From: Clostridiales bacterium
Lineage (GTDB): Bacteria; Bacillota; Clostridia; Ch29
Direction: 5' to 3'
Length of the DNA stretch: 32,741 nt
Assembly (NCBI GenBank): GCA_012728565.1
Contig: JAAYEV010000097.1
Span: 1-32,741 of the forward strand
Of this stretch, positions 6,368 through 18,709 are shown piece after piece. Every line of letters begins with the position of its first letter. Within the stretch, counting starts at the first letter, position 1. The notes beneath the pieces were generated by a model, which was not told the DNA's origin, searched no databases, and saw nothing but the letters and a program-made list of their open reading frames with translations. The position numbers and the translations under genes were made by a program.

Positions 6368-7801
6368 CTATTCATCCAGCAGCTGCTTTAGGATTTTGTT
6401 TACCAGCGCGGGGTTTGCCTTGCCCCTTGTCTCCTTCATGGTCTGACCCACCAGGAATCCCATCGCCTTGGTGGCGCCTGACCGGTAGTCCTCCACCGAC
6501 TTGGGGTTTTTATCCATCACCCTCTTTATAACCTCGGTAAGGACTTTCTCGTCGCTTATCTGCGAAAGCCCCAATCGTTCCACCAGCACCTTCGGCTGTT
6601 CGCCGGTTTCAAACATCTCGGTGAACACCCTTTTGGCCGCGGAACCGCTTATTGTTCCGTCGTCCACCAGCCTAAGAAGGCCTGCCAGGTGCGTGGCGGG
6701 GAAGGGTATACCGTCGGCTTCAATGCCCTTTTCGTTCAGCATGCGCATGAGCTCACCCATCACCCAGTTACTCACCGCCTTGGGGTCGCCGCCGTACTCC
6801 TTTACGCACTCTTCAAAAAACGATGCCAGCGGAAGGGACGCGGTAATAACCCCGGCATCATACTCCGGAAGCCCCCATTCCTCCACGTATCTTCTGCTCC
6901 TTACATCCGGCAGCTCCGGCAGCTCCCTTTTTATTCGGTCTATATACTCCTCATCCAGCACCACCGGCACCAGGTCGGGGTCCGGGAAGTACCGGTAGTC
7001 ATGGGCCTCTTCCTTGCTCCTTAAGGAAGTGTTTTTCCCTGTCACGTCATCCCATTTACGGGTCTCCTGCACCACCTCGCCACCGGATTCCAAAACCTTT
7101 ACCTGCCTTGCGCTCTCGTTTTCTATCGCGTTCACCAGCGCCCTGAAGGAGTTCAGGTTTTTAATCTCGGTCCTGGTCCCAAGCCCGCTGCTTCCCTCCG
7201 GACGGACCGACAGGTTGACGTCAAACCTCAGGGACCCCTCCTGCATCCTGCAGTCGGAAACGCCGGTGTATTCCAGTATCGACTTAATCTTTTCAGCATA
7301 CAACCGGGCTTCTTCCGCGCTTCGCATATCGGGTTCGGATACAATCTCAATAAGGGGTACACCGCCCCGGTTGTAGTCCACCAGCGTGCTCCCGTCCTCG
7401 GCATCGTGCAGCAGCTTGCCGGCGTCCTCCTCAATGTGTATCCGCGTTATGCCTATCCGTTTGCTGCCGAAATCGCCCTTTATCTCCAGGTAGCCTTCCT
7501 TGCACAGGGGAAGGTCGTACTGGGATATCTGGTATGCCTTGGGCAGGTCGGGGTAAAAGTAGTTCTTGCGGTCCAGCTTGCTGAAACGGTTTATTTTGCA
7601 GTTGGTAGCCAGCCCCGCCTTGACGGCGTACTCCACAACCTTCCTGTTGAGTACCGGCAGCACCCCCGGCATCCCCAGGCACACCGGGCAGCAGTGGGTG
7701 TTCTCCTCCCCGCCAAAGCGCGTAGTGCAACCGCAAAATATCTTGGTTTCTGTTGCAAGCTCCGCATGTATTTCAAGCCCTATAACGGTTTCATATTTCA
7801 T
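6368..7801 (-). CDS. gatB: Asp-tRNA(Asn)/Glu-tRNA(Gln) amidotransferase subunit B
   Basis: GatB (477 residues) holds the misacylated tRNA and carries the kinase/transamidase site that converts Glu-tRNA(Gln) to Gln-tRNA(Gln). The start [15 protein letters not shown] is the family signature. The zinc-type cysteines CGC and CPVC follow at about residues 23-43, then [19 protein letters not shown]. The C-terminal YqeY-like tail ends [11 protein letters not shown], as expected. An upstream in-frame codon at 7864 exists, but AAAGGAGG nine bases before the ATG at 7801 fixes the start. It overlaps the end of gatA by 11 bases. It is the last gene of the operon. Confidence 0.97.
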   Translation of the reverse strand: MKYETVIGLEIHAELATETKIFCGCTTRFGGEENTHCCPVCLGMPGVLPVLNRKVVEYAVKAGLATNCKINRFSKLDRKNYFYPDLPKAYQISQYDLPLCKEGYLEIKGDFGSKRIGITRIHIEEDAGKLLHDAEDGSTLVDYNRGGVPLIEIVSEPDMRSAEEARLYAEKIKSILEYTGVSDCRMQEGSLRFDVNLSVRPEGSSGLGTRTEIKNLNSFRALVNAIENESARQVKVLESGGEVVQETRKWDDVTGKNTSLRSKEEAHDYRYFPDPDLVPVVLDEEYIDRIKRELPELPDVRSRRYVEEWGLPEYDAGVITASLPLASFFEECVKEYGGDPKAVSNWVMGELMRMLNEKGIEADGIPFPATHLAGLLRLVDDGTISGSAAKRVFTEMFETGEQPKVLVERLGLSQISDEKVLTEVIKRVMDKNPKSVEDYRSGATKAMGFLVGQTMKETRGKANPALVNKILKQLLDE

Positions 7802-9269
7802 CCCTTGACGCCTCCTTTGCCTGCGGGTGCATTTTATGAAAGCCGGTGCTTTGCTCGTAGGCATAGGCCGCCCTCAAAAGGGTGCTCTCGGCAAAGGGCT
7901 TGCCTATGAACTGGAGCCCCACCGGCAGCCCTTCCGAAAACCCGCAGGGTACCGACAGGGCCGGCAGCCCGGCAATATTCACCGGTATGGTGTACACGTC
8001 CGAAAGGTACATCTGCAGGGGGTCGTCGGTTTTTTCACCGGCGCGGAAGGCCACCGTGGGAGTTGTGGGCCCAACAATGATATCACAGCCCTCAAACACC
8101 CTGTCAAAGTCCTCCTTAATAAGGGTCCTTACCTGCTGCGCCTTTTTATAGTATGCGTCATAATATCCCGAGCTCAGGGCATAGGTGCCCAGCATAATCC
8201 TGCGCTTTACCTCCCGCCCGAAGCCATCGCTCCTTGTCCTTACAAACATGTCCACAAGGTCGGAATAGCCTTCGGCCCTCCGGCCGTACCTTATCCCGTC
8301 ATAGCGGGCAAGGTTTGAGCTGGCCTCCGCCGAGGATATTATATAATACGCCGGAAGGGCGTACTCGGTATGGGGCAGCGATACCTCGTCGCATACCGCT
8401 CCAAGGTTCTCCAGGACCTTTATCGCCTCTTCCACCCGTTCCTTTACGCCCCGGTCTATCCCCTCGCCGAAGTACTCGGAAGGGATGCCTATCCTCATGC
8501 CCTTTATGCCCTGTTCCAAGCCCTTTTCAAAGTCCGGGACTTCCACGTCCACCGACGTGGAATCCCTCCTGTCATGACCGCAGATATGGTTAAGAACCAG
8601 TGCGCAATCCCTTACGTCCCTTGTTATGGGCCCTATCTGGTCCAGCGACGAGGCAAAGGCTACAAGCCCGTAACGGGAAACCCTGCCGTAGGTCGGCTTC
8701 ATGCCCACCACGCCGCACATAGCCGACGGCTGCCTTATGGACCCGCCGGTGTCGGAACCCAGCGCAAAGACCGCCATACCTGCGGCCACCGCCGCCGCCG
8801 AGCCGCCGCTGGACCCCCCGGGCACCCTTTTTTCGTCCCATGGGTTGCGGGTTATCTTAAACGCCGAGTTTTCGGTGGAGGAGCCCATTGCAAACTCGTC
8901 CAGGTTGGCCTTTCCGATGAGCACGCACCCCGCCCGCTGCAGCCTTTCATATACATCGGCGCTGTAAGGCGGTATAAAGTTATCCAAAATCTTTGAGGCA
9001 CAGGTCGTGGGTATGCCTTCGGTACAAATATTGTCCTTAAGAGCCATCGGTATCCCCGAAAGCGGTGAAAGTTTTTCGCCCCGCCTTCTCTTCTCGTCCG
9101 CCTCCCGGGCGCTTGCTAGGGCCCTGTCCTTTTCCACGGTAATATAAGCCCCCAAATGCTGGTCCAGTTCTTCTATTCTTTCCAGGTGCAGCCCCACAAC
9201 TTCCCGGGCGCTTATTTCCCCTTTGCCCATCATTTCGGCAAGCCGGTGGGCCGTCAAATAATGTATCAT
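7791..9269 (-). CDS. gatA: Asp-tRNA(Asn)/Glu-tRNA(Gln) amidotransferase subunit A
   Basis: GatA (492 residues) is the amidase subunit that frees ammonia from glutamine for GatB. The Ser-cisSer-Lys triad of the amidase signature family is visible: Lys78 in ALKDNI, Ser153 in [12 protein letters not shown] and Ser177 in [31 protein letters not shown] follows in the usual place. The ATG at 9269 is preceded by GGAGGT at seven bases. A TTG five codons earlier overlaps that ribosome site and is rejected. It lies 17 bases after gatC. Confidence 0.97.
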   Translation of the reverse strand: MIHYLTAHRLAEMMGKGEISAREVVGLHLERIEELDQHLGAYITVEKDRALASAREADEKRRRGEKLSPLSGIPMALKDNICTEGIPTTCASKILDNFIPPYSADVYERLQRAGCVLIGKANLDEFAMGSSTENSAFKITRNPWDEKRVPGGSSGGSAAAVAAGMAVFALGSDTGGSIRQPSAMCGVVGMKPTYGRVSRYGLVAFASSLDQIGPITRDVRDCALVLNHICGHDRRDSTSVDVEVPDFEKGLEQGIKGMRIGIPSEYFGEGIDRGVKERVEEAIKVLENLGAVCDEVSLPHTEYALPAYYIISSAEASSNLARYDGIRYGRRAEGYSDLVDMFVRTRSDGFGREVKRRIMLGTYALSSGYYDAYYKKAQQVRTLIKEDFDRVFEGCDIIVGPTTPTVAFRAGEKTDDPLQMYLSDVYTIPVNIAGLPALSVPCGFSEGLPVGLQFIGKPFAESTLLRAAYAYEQSTGFHKMHPQAKEASRDEI

Positions 9270-9286
9270 AAAAGCTACCTCCAATC

Positions 9287-9568
9287 CTATATCACCCTGG
9301 GCACCCTAAAACACCCTTTAGATTTATCCGGCGCGTTTTCCAGTACCCTGTCCCTGCCCAAGGAGGGCTCAACCCGGTCCTCCCTGAAAACATTGTTAAC
9401 CGGCAGTATATGGGCAGTGGGCTGCACCGAACTAGTATCCACATCGCTCAATTTCTTTGCATATTCCAAGATATCCCCGAGGGTTTTTGTAAGCTCTTCC
9501 TTTTCGTCCTCGCTAAACTCCAGCCTTGCGAGGGCCGCAACATATTCCACGTCCTTCTTTGTAATCAC
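9287..9568 (-). CDS. gatC: Asp-tRNA(Asn)/Glu-tRNA(Gln) amidotransferase subunit C
   Basis: GatC (93 residues) is the small subunit that wraps GatA and stabilises the GatCAB complex. [22 protein letters not shown] at the N terminus and a C-terminal region with [16 protein letters not shown] match the family. It starts with GTG at 9568, preceded by GGAGGTGACAGG. It stands 27 bases after ligA. Confidence 0.95.
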   Translation of the reverse strand: MITKKDVEYVAALARLEFSEDEKEELTKTLGDILEYAKKLSDVDTSSVQPTAHILPVNNVFREDRVEPSLGRDRVLENAPDKSKGCFRVPRVI

Positions 9569-9595
9569 CCTGTCACCTCCGCATTCGCTTATTGT

Positions 9596-12566
<2,971 letters not shown>

Positions 12567-12582
12567 AATATCGTCCCCTTTA

Positions 12583-12882
12583 TTAATGGAAATTAAACTT
12601 CTCGAACTGTTCGCTCAGTATATCCTTTTTATCCGCCATCCGCATCTCCCAGCCCTCCAGCTCCTTCGCCATGTAGGGCAAAAGCTCCAGCGTATAATAG
12701 GAGGCAGGGGAGGGTATGCCTAAAAAATCCGAAAAGCAAAGCAGCATAAAATAGTCATTGCCGTCCAGGGCGTCCTTCCTGACTATCCGGATCGAGTTTT
12801 CCCTGGCCCCTTCGAAGAAGCCCCGGTTCACATCGGCCAAGAATTTTAGTCCGTTCTTTAACGCATCCATAATTTTTCCCAT
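12583..12882 (-). CDS. conserved-looking small protein of unknown function
   Basis: I do not recognise this 99-residue protein. It starts MGKIMDALKNGLKFLADVN and has a mixed, mostly helical sequence. A central hydrophobic patch (DYFMLLCFSDFLGIPSPASY) is too polar for a membrane span. A charged C terminus (KKDILSEQFEKFNFH) follows. The ATG at 12882 is preceded by GGGAGGT at the right distance. The gene begins 13 bases after the restored pcrA stop and ends 16 bases before the ArsA-like ATPase, so it is very likely co-translated with both. A partner role for the ATPase is a reasonable guess from position only. Confidence 0.75.
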   Translation of the reverse strand: MGKIMDALKNGLKFLADVNRGFFEGARENSIRIVRKDALDGNDYFMLLCFSDFLGIPSPASYYTLELLPYMAKELEGWEMRMADKKDILSEQFEKFNFH

Positions 12883-12895
12883 TGGTCTTACCTCC

Positions 12896-13018
12896 CTATT
12901 TCAAGGCTCTGATTGGCGCAATGGAAGCCAGCACCTTTTTCACACCAAGTCCCGGGAATGCAATGGTTACTTCGGTATCATCCCCCTTGGTCTCGGCTTT
13001 TATTACGGTACCCATGCC
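12896..13018 (-). pseudogene. pcrA: out-of-frame C-terminal tail of pcrA
   Basis: In the frame one base off from pcrA, the minus strand reads MGTVIKAETKGDD, then TEVTIAFPGLGVKKVLASIA and a stop at 12896. This is the RNA-polymerase-binding Tudor-like tail expected at the end of PcrA. The in-frame gene runs into the novel residues AWVP and stops at 13003. Adding one G to the GGG run at 13017-13019 would give RIWGMGTVIKAE and a 715-residue protein. The cause is either a sequencing error in a short homopolymer or a true frameshift. Confidence 0.85.
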
Positions 13019-15042
13019 CAAATGCGGTGCTGGATCCGGCTGCCCGGCCTATAGCCCCCGGCACCGTCGCCGCCGGTCTTTCGTACTGCCGCAGCTGCTA
13101 CATTCGGTTTTTCCCCTTCCATCATCTCCACCAGGCTGCCGGGTATCTCGTCCAAAAACATTGAAGGCGGGTTGTTACTGGTACGGCCGTACAGTATCCT
13201 TGACTGTGCGCGGGTCAGGTACAAAACCTCCTTGGCCCTTGTCATGCCTACGTAACACAGCCTTCTTTCCTCTTCCAGCTCCTCCGGCTCTTCTATCGCC
13301 CGGGTAATGGGGAACACCCCGTCCTCCATCCCGGTAATGAACACCACCGGGAATTCAAGCCCCTTTGCGCTGTGAAGGGTCATAAGCGTTACGCCTTCGC
13401 CTTCGTCCAGGTTGTCGGTTTCGGATACCAGCGCCACGCTTTCCAGGAATTCCGAAAGGGTGGCTTCGCCTCCTTGGCTTTCCTCGAACCCCACCGCCGC
13501 CGATACGAGTTCCCGTATGTTTTCTATCCTTCCCCTGGATTCCACCGTATCCTCGTCCTCCAGGGCCTTAACATAGCCGGTCTTGTCCAGCACCTCCGAC
13601 AGCAGCGGCACCACTGTGTATTCATCCCGCATTTTGATAAGCCCCTGCATAAGAGCGGCAAACTCCGCAACCCTTTTCGCCGGTCCGGCGCCGATGTATC
13701 CTTCCTCGCCGGCGGCGGTCAAGGCCTCAAACAGGCTTATCTCCAGCCGTGCCGCGTACTGTGCCAACATTTCAACCGTTTTATCGCCTATGCCCCTGCG
13801 GGGCTGGTTTATTATCCTCTTTAGCGAAACATCGTCCGCCGGGTTGGCAATCACCCTAAGGTAGGCCAGCACGTCCTTTATCTCCTTGCGCTGGTAGAAC
13901 CCAAGGCTGCCCACCACCTTATAGGGCACCCCCCTTGTTATAAAGGCCTCCTCCAGCACCCTGGACTGGGCGTTGGTCCTGTACAGCACCGCCATGTCGG
14001 ACAGTTTCCTTCCCTCGTCGGCACACAGCCGCACCGCCTCGCGCACCACCAGCTCGGCTTCCTGCCTCTCGGTTGCCGCACAGCCGCACCTTAACCTGTA
14101 GCCCTCCGTTCTTTGGGTCCACAGCTTCTTTTTTTTGCGGCGGCTGTTGTTTTCAATAACCCGGTTTGCGGCCTCCAGTATATTCCCGGTGGAACGATAG
14201 TTCTGCTCAAGCTTTATCACGGTGGCCTCCGGGAAGTCCAGTTCGAAATTCAGTATGTTTTCAATGTTTGCGCCCCTGAACTTGTATATGGACTGGTCGT
14301 CGTCACCCACCACGCACAAATTCCTGTGGGCTTGGGACAAAAGGTGCACCAGCCTGTACTGGGGGGTATTGGTATCCTGGTACTCGTCCACCAAAATATA
14401 ACGGAACCTGTCCTGGTAAAAGGACAGCACCTCCGGGTGTTCATTGAAAAGGTCCACCGTTTTGAGTATCAGGTCGTCAAAGTCCAGTGCATTGTTGGAC
14501 TTAAGTTTCTTTTGGTACAGCCGGTATACCCAGCCAATTCTCTCGGCGGAAAAGCTGTCCTCCGCAGCGGCTATGAATTCCTCGGGGGACTGCAGGTTGT
14601 CCTTGGCCCTGCTGATTACTCCCAAAACCTTTTTCGGCGAAAAGTCCCTCTCGTTTATATCAAGTTCCCTAAGACAGTCCTTTACAACCACCAACTGGTC
14701 GGATGTGTCGTATATCACGAAGTTCCTACTGTATTCTATTTTCTCTGCGTCTGCCCTTAATATGCGCACGCAGGCCGAGTGAAAGGTGCTTACCCATAAA
14801 AAGTGGTTTTCCTCGCCCAAAAGGCCCAGCACCCTTTCCTTCATCTCCCCGGCCGCCTTGTTGGTAAAGGTAATGGCCAAGATATTTCCGGGGTATACCC
14901 CCTTTTCCTTTATAAGGTATGCTATGCGATGCGTCAGCACCCGGGTCTTGCCCGATCCGGCTCCCGCCAGTACCAGGAGGGGGCCCTCGGTGGTGGTGAC
15001 GGCTTTTTTCTGCTGTGGATTTAGTCCGTCCAATAGGTCCAT
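13003..15042 (-). CDS. pcrA: UvrD/Rep-family DNA helicase PcrA, C-terminal domain frameshifted
   Basis: PcrA is the essential Gram-positive superfamily 1 3'-5' helicase used in repair and in clearing recombination intermediates and stalled polymerase. All helicase motifs are visible: LNPQQKKAV (Q motif), GAGSGKTRVL (Walker A), VDEYQDTN, GDDDQSIYKFRGA, EQNYRS, TLHSAKGLEF and YVGMTRA. The ATG at 15042 (MDLLDGLNPQQ) is chosen because GGGGAG precedes it and because PcrA proteins start this way. In-frame ATGs up to 15093 lack a good ribosome site. As read, the protein has 679 residues and ends RIWAWVP, losing the last 40 residues to a one-base frameshift. No pcrB lies upstream, unlike in Bacillus. 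Confidence 0.93.
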   Translation of the reverse strand: MDLLDGLNPQQKKAVTTTEGPLLVLAGAGSGKTRVLTHRIAYLIKEKGVYPGNILAITFTNKAAGEMKERVLGLLGEENHFLWVSTFHSACVRILRADAEKIEYSRNFVIYDTSDQLVVVKDCLRELDINERDFSPKKVLGVISRAKDNLQSPEEFIAAAEDSFSAERIGWVYRLYQKKLKSNNALDFDDLILKTVDLFNEHPEVLSFYQDRFRYILVDEYQDTNTPQYRLVHLLSQAHRNLCVVGDDDQSIYKFRGANIENILNFELDFPEATVIKLEQNYRSTGNILEAANRVIENNSRRKKKKLWTQRTEGYRLRCGCAATERQEAELVVREAVRLCADEGRKLSDMAVLYRTNAQSRVLEEAFITRGVPYKVVGSLGFYQRKEIKDVLAYLRVIANPADDVSLKRIINQPRRGIGDKTVEMLAQYAARLEISLFEALTAAGEEGYIGAGPAKRVAEFAALMQGLIKMRDEYTVVPLLSEVLDKTGYVKALEDEDTVESRGRIENIRELVSAAVGFEESQGGEATLSEFLESVALVSETDNLDEGEGVTLMTLHSAKGLEFPVVFITGMEDGVFPITRAIEEPEELEEERRLCYVGMTRAKEVLYLTRAQSRILYGRTSNNPPSMFLDEIPGSLVEMMEGEKPNVAAAAVRKTGGDGAGGYRPGSRIQHRIWAWVP

Positions 15043-15110
15043 AAAGGTTTCTCTCCCCATGTTCATCGTTTTTTCTTCCATTAATTCTACCATAAAACGC
15101 CGGGAATATG

Positions 15111-15144
15111 AAAGGGCTTGTGATTACCGTCTCACAAACCCTTT
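15111..15144 (-). terminator. possible terminator or pcrA leader hairpin
   Basis: AAAGGGCTTGTGA (15111-15123) pairs with TCACAAACCCTTT (15132-15144) over 13 positions with one mismatch or G-U pair, around an eight-base loop. It sits between the aldolase stop and pcrA. The U tract on either strand is short (TTT then C), so termination of the aldolase transcript is only moderately likely. It may instead be part of the pcrA leader. Confidence 0.4.
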
Positions 15145-15261
15145 TTCCTGCGAACGCATATTTTTCCTTTGAATAACAACCCGTTTCAGGTTAACAGTAT
15201 GGCAATTTCCATTAAACCCGTTTCGAAGCTGCAGGATTCGCTCCTTTAGGTATTAGTTGCT

Positions 15262-16059
15262 TTATACTTGCAGCGCGGCGGTTATTGCATCTTCAAACCC
15301 TTTTTTAATTATGGAAATGTCGTGTCCAAATGTTATTACCTGTGCGCCTTTACTCTTCCATTTCGCCACATTCTCTGCAAAATTGCCGGATGCAGGGTCC
15401 AGATTCACTGAAATGCTCTTTCCGTGTTTCTTTGCAGCGTTAAATATCTTCTCCTCCAGTTCAAGTACCTTGGGGTGATTTTTTTGGCCGGGCATGCCCA
15501 AAGACTTGGCTATATCATTCCTTCCGCTCAAACACATATCTATTCCTTCGACCATTAAAATTTCATCTATATTCTTAACAGCCTCAACGCTTTCTATCTG
15601 AATGCCCAGCAGCACTTCTTCATTGGACCACTTTATATACTCATTCGGGTTTAAGTACCCGTACCGCGCTGCCCTTGGCACGCCGGATATGCCGCGCTCC
15701 CCTGTTGGACCGAACCTGGCAGCTTTAACCACCGCTCTTGCTGCTTCGGCAGTTTCTATGTCAGGCACAACTAAACCCTGTATCCCCATTTCCAGCAGCC
15801 TTGAAATGACTTCGGGGTTATTATCAACCCGTGCCATGGGAGCAACTCCGCTTAGCTCGGCGGCTCTTACAAGATGTTCCACCCGTGACATATCAATATT
15901 GCTGTGACATAGGTCTATACGAACAAAGTCATATCCGCTATACCCTGCAATCTCTACTATGACGGGAGAAGGAACCGTTATATATATCCCGAATGCTGTT
16001 TCACCCTTCATAATCTTCTGTTTAACGAGGTTTTGCTCCAATCCAGGCTTCTTAGTCAT
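15262..16059 (-). CDS. HpcH/HpaI-family class II aldolase
   Basis: The 265-residue protein belongs to the HpcH/HpaI family of metal-dependent pyruvate aldolases. Members cleave 2-keto-4-hydroxy acids such as 2,4-dihydroxyhept-2-ene-1,7-dioate. The metal ligands Glu156 (GIQIES) and Asp182 (SGRNDIA) and the pyruvate-binding Arg77 (MARVD) are present. The catalytic His52 is present too, but the usual D-x-E-H motif reads DLCH, with Cys51 in place of glutamate. GPTGERGISG matches the family's (P)EG(V)RG segment. The substrate is unknown. The ATG at 16059 follows AAAGGAGAG. It lies 56 bases after a lipoprotein gene and may be co-transcribed with it. Confidence 0.85.
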   Translation of the reverse strand: MTKKPGLEQNLVKQKIMKGETAFGIYITVPSPVIVEIAGYSGYDFVRIDLCHSNIDMSRVEHLVRAAELSGVAPMARVDNNPEVISRLLEMGIQGLVVPDIETAEAARAVVKAARFGPTGERGISGVPRAARYGYLNPNEYIKWSNEEVLLGIQIESVEAVKNIDEILMVEGIDMCLSGRNDIAKSLGMPGQKNHPKVLELEEKIFNAAKKHGKSISVNLDPASGNFAENVAKWKSKGAQVITFGHDISIIKKGFEDAITAALQV

Positions 16060-16115
16060 TAGTCTTATCTCTCCTTTGGTTGTTTTTGGGACAATGGCGA
16101 TACGGGGGGATTGTT

Positions 16116-17036
16116 CTATGGATTAACCGAAAGGATGAAGTATTCTCCCTGATCGGTTACGCCGAACCATACCTGCCCGTCCCCGACCATTACCCCCATG
16201 GCATTTACAAAAAGGTCCTCCGTTTTCTGCCCCGCCACAGCGTTTACGACATTATTGTTGAACACGGCATCATACCTGTCCAGCAATTCCATTTCATCAT
16301 TAATGGTAACACTTACATTATCTATATTCAACTCCACCGGGTACCTGAAATGCTTTACAACTTCCTGCCTGTCACCCTGTACGATAAGGGATTGTACTTC
16401 GCGGAAATACTTTTCAAAACCCGCCGGGTCGTCAATGCCGGCCGCCCGGTACCTGCTGCCCGCTTCCGAACTGCCGGCGTTATCAATGGGTGTAAAGGAC
16501 TTGAGGACCTCATCCCGCGAGGATAGGAGGCTTTCAAATTCCTCTGCGTCCGTCGGGCTTTCGGGACCGTAGGGAAAATCAAAAAGGAATACGCTGGCAA
16601 ACACTCTGCCGTTAATTACTCCCACCTTGTCATAGGGAAAGGGTTCATCCTCCTTTATCGAATCCTGTTCCCATTTCTCAACGGTGCCATATTCCACGAC
16701 ATTTATAATAACCGGGTTCTGTACCACCGCATCCTTGGAAATGGTCCTGTGCCTAACTACGAATCCATGGTCTTCTTCGCTTACTTCAACCTTATCGCGC
16801 CAGTGAGCGGGCGCTTCCAGGTAAAAACCGTATTTTTCGCTTCTTAAATAAAACTTTTCATCCTGCGAATCCTCTTCGGGTTTTTCGCTGGGACCGGTAT
16901 CAGCATCGGCAATGTGGTTTTGGTCGCCGGGCAGGTCCCCCTCCGTTTCCTGGGTACTGCCAAAGCAGCCTGTGAGCAGCGAAAGGCTCATCACAAAAAC
17001 CAGTAACATCCTAAGCATAGTCGCCTTTTTTACCAT
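16116..17036 (-). CDS. predicted lipoprotein of unknown function
   Basis: The 306-residue protein starts MVKKATMLRMLLVFVMSLSL and has a lipobox LLTGC with Cys24 as the lipid attachment site. An acidic linker follows (EGDLPGDQ to EDSQDEKF), then a globular part with YGFYLEAPAHWRD, typical of small PsbP-like or secreted beta domains found after clostridial lipid anchors. A second part near the C terminus (ITINDEMELLDRYDAVFNN region) resembles the end of such solute- or wall-facing domains, but I cannot name a family. The ATG at 17036 is chosen because TTAAGGAGG precedes it. The longer frame to 17162 encodes no signal peptide before it. It is not YerB or CamS, the lipoproteins found in this neighbourhood in Bacillus. 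Confidence 0.75.
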   Translation of the reverse strand: MVKKATMLRMLLVFVMSLSLLTGCFGSTQETEGDLPGDQNHIADADTGPSEKPEEDSQDEKFYLRSEKYGFYLEAPAHWRDKVEVSEEDHGFVVRHRTISKDAVVQNPVIINVVEYGTVEKWEQDSIKEDEPFPYDKVGVINGRVFASVFLFDFPYGPESPTDAEEFESLLSSRDEVLKSFTPIDNAGSSEAGSRYRAAGIDDPAGFEKYFREVQSLIVQGDRQEVVKHFRYPVELNIDNVSVTINDEMELLDRYDAVFNNNVVNAVAGQKTEDLFVNAMGVMVGDGQVWFGVTDQGEYFILSVNP

Positions 17037-17231
17037 TGAACCATCCTCCTTAAGATTTCCAATCCCCTCTATTAAATCATAATACTCTATAAAGGAAAGG
17101 GCTGCCCCCTTTCTTTGCGGAGCGCCCCATCCACTTTCACCCCATCGTTTTCCGGTTATCATATACGGGAAGCTTCCCTGCGGCGGTTAACCGCTTTTTA
17201 AGCCTCCGCCACCATTGGTCCCCTTGCTTCC

Positions 17232-17939
17232 CTATTGGACCTTTCCAAGGTAGGCCTCCTGGATTGTTTTGTCCCTCAGAAGGTCCCGGGCGCTGCCCTC
17301 CCTCGTTATCCTGCCCTGCTCCAAGACATAGGCCTTGTCGGCCACCGACAGGGCTTTGTAGGCGTTTTGCTCCACCAATAGTATTGTCTTGTTCATCCTC
17401 TTTATGTCCTCTATTATCTCAAATATGGTCTTGACAAGCAGCGGCGCAAGACCCAAGGAGGGCTCATCCAGCAGTATCAGGTCGGGGCTGGACATAAGCC
17501 CCCTACCCATTGCCAGCATCTGCTGCTCGCCCCCCGAAAGGGTGCCCGCCATCTGGTTTATTCTTTCCTCCAGCCGCGGGAAAAGCCTGAATACCGACCG
17601 AAGGTCCCTTTCGATGCCCTTTTTGTCCCTGCGAAGATAGGCCCCCATCATAAGGTTTTCCTTAACGGTGAGGTTTGCAAACACCAGCCTTCCCTCCGGC
17701 ACCTGGGATATACCTGCCTTTACCACACGGTGGGGCACCCGGGGAAGTTCCTTTCCCCTGTACTCTATGCGCCCTTCCTTCGGCTTTACAATCCCGGAGA
17801 TGGTATTAAGGAGGGTGGATTTGCCTGCGCCGTTGGAACCTATTATTGACACTATCTGCCCTTCCTGCACGTCTATGCTGACACCCTTTAGGGCATGTAT
17901 GCCCCCGTAAAAAACGTTCAGGTTTTCTACCCTCAGCAA
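17232..17939 (-). CDS. livF: branched-chain-type amino acid ABC transporter ATPase LivF
   Basis: LivF (235 residues) is one of two ATPases powering the hydrophobic amino acid importer. Walker A is GSNGAGKST (34-42), the signature is LSGGEQQMLAMGRGLM, Walker B is LILLDEPSLGLAP and the H-loop region is ILLVEQNA. The start MLRVENLNVFYGGIHALKG is typical. It begins with TTG at 17939, overlapping livG by seven bases, after a GGAGGAGGTGG site. It is the last gene of the transporter operon. Confidence 0.95.
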   Translation of the reverse strand: MLRVENLNVFYGGIHALKGVSIDVQEGQIVSIIGSNGAGKSTLLNTISGIVKPKEGRIEYRGKELPRVPHRVVKAGISQVPEGRLVFANLTVKENLMMGAYLRRDKKGIERDLRSVFRLFPRLEERINQMAGTLSGGEQQMLAMGRGLMSSPDLILLDEPSLGLAPLLVKTIFEIIEDIKRMNKTILLVEQNAYKALSVADKAYVLEQGRITREGSARDLLRDKTIQEAYLGKVQ

Positions 17940-18709
17940 ACTACCACCTCCTCCTCGCCTAGGTACGCCTCTATTACCTTTGGATTGGCCTGGACCTCGC
18001 CGGCGGTACCCTCGGCAAGTTTTTTGCCGAAATTGAGCACAACAATCCGTTCGCAGACACCCATAATCAGGTCCATGTGGTGTTCTATCACAAGGACGGT
18101 AAGGTTGAAGCGGTCCCTTATCTCCTTTATCAGCGTCATAAGGCGCGCCGTCTCGTCGGGGTTCATGCCCGCCGCCGGCTCGTCCAATAGCAGCAGCTTG
18201 GGCCTTAATGCCAGGGCCCTTGCTATCTCCAGCCGCCTCTGCAGCCCGTAGGGGAGGTTCCCCGCGATAACATCCCTCCTGTCCTCGAGGCCCATTATGT
18301 TCATAAGCTCCTCCGCATGGGCCAGCAGGCCCTTTTCCTCCGCCTTAAACCTTTTATTCCTTAATACTGCATCCACCAGGCCGTACCGCACATTGTAATG
18401 ACAGGCGGTCAGTATATTCTCATAGGTGGTAAGCTTTTTAAAAAGCCTTATGTTCTGAAAGGTCCGGGTTATACCCAACTCGGCCACCCGGTAGGGCTGC
18501 ATCGAGTTGGTCTCGATACCCTCAAAAAGTATTTCACCTTCGGTTACCTTGTAAATGCCCGTTATCAGGTTGAATATGGTGGTTTTACCCGCCCCGTTGG
18601 GGCCTATAAGGCCGAAAATACTGCCCCTTTCCACGTCAAAGCTGACATTATCCACCGCCATTAGCCCGCCAAACTGTTTGGTAACGTTTTTCAGCTGCAG
18701 CAATTTCAT
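17933..18709 (-). CDS. livG: branched-chain-type amino acid ABC transporter ATPase LivG
   Basis: LivG (258 residues) is the second ATPase of the importer. Walker A is GPNGAGKTT (36-44), and the ABC signature is the LivG-type degenerate form LPYGLQRRLEIARAL. Walker B is LLLLDEPAAGMNPDE, and the H-loop block is LTVLVIEHHMDLIMGVCERIVVLN. AELGITRTFQNIRLF follows the P-loop as in other LivG proteins. The ATG overlaps the livM stop by four bases (ATGA), which shows tight coupling. Confidence 0.96.
   Translation of the reverse strand: MKLLQLKNVTKQFGGLMAVDNVSFDVERGSIFGLIGPNGAGKTTIFNLITGIYKVTEGEILFEGIETNSMQPYRVAELGITRTFQNIRLFKKLTTYENILTACHYNVRYGLVDAVLRNKRFKAEEKGLLAHAEELMNIMGLEDRRDVIAGNLPYGLQRRLEIARALALRPKLLLLDEPAAGMNPDETARLMTLIKEIRDRFNLTVLVIEHHMDLIMGVCERIVVLNFGKKLAEGTAGEVQANPKVIEAYLGEEEVVVC

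Noticed and set aside
6004-6375. Open frame of 123 codons between gatB and the GNAT gene
   Set aside because: It runs through the repeat cluster and the operon terminator, is rich in Gly/Asp/Lys from the repeats, and has no ribosome site.
16116-17036. YerB or CamS (YerH) homologue
   Set aside because: A lipoprotein is found here in Bacillus too, but the sequence after the lipobox does not show the features I know from either family.
17165-17232. Palindromes GGGAAGCTTCCC and GCGGTTAACCGC between the lipoprotein and livF
   Set aside because: They could be a terminator of the liv operon or a decayed repeat related to GGAAGCAGGGG, but they have no U tract on the minus strand and only loose similarity.
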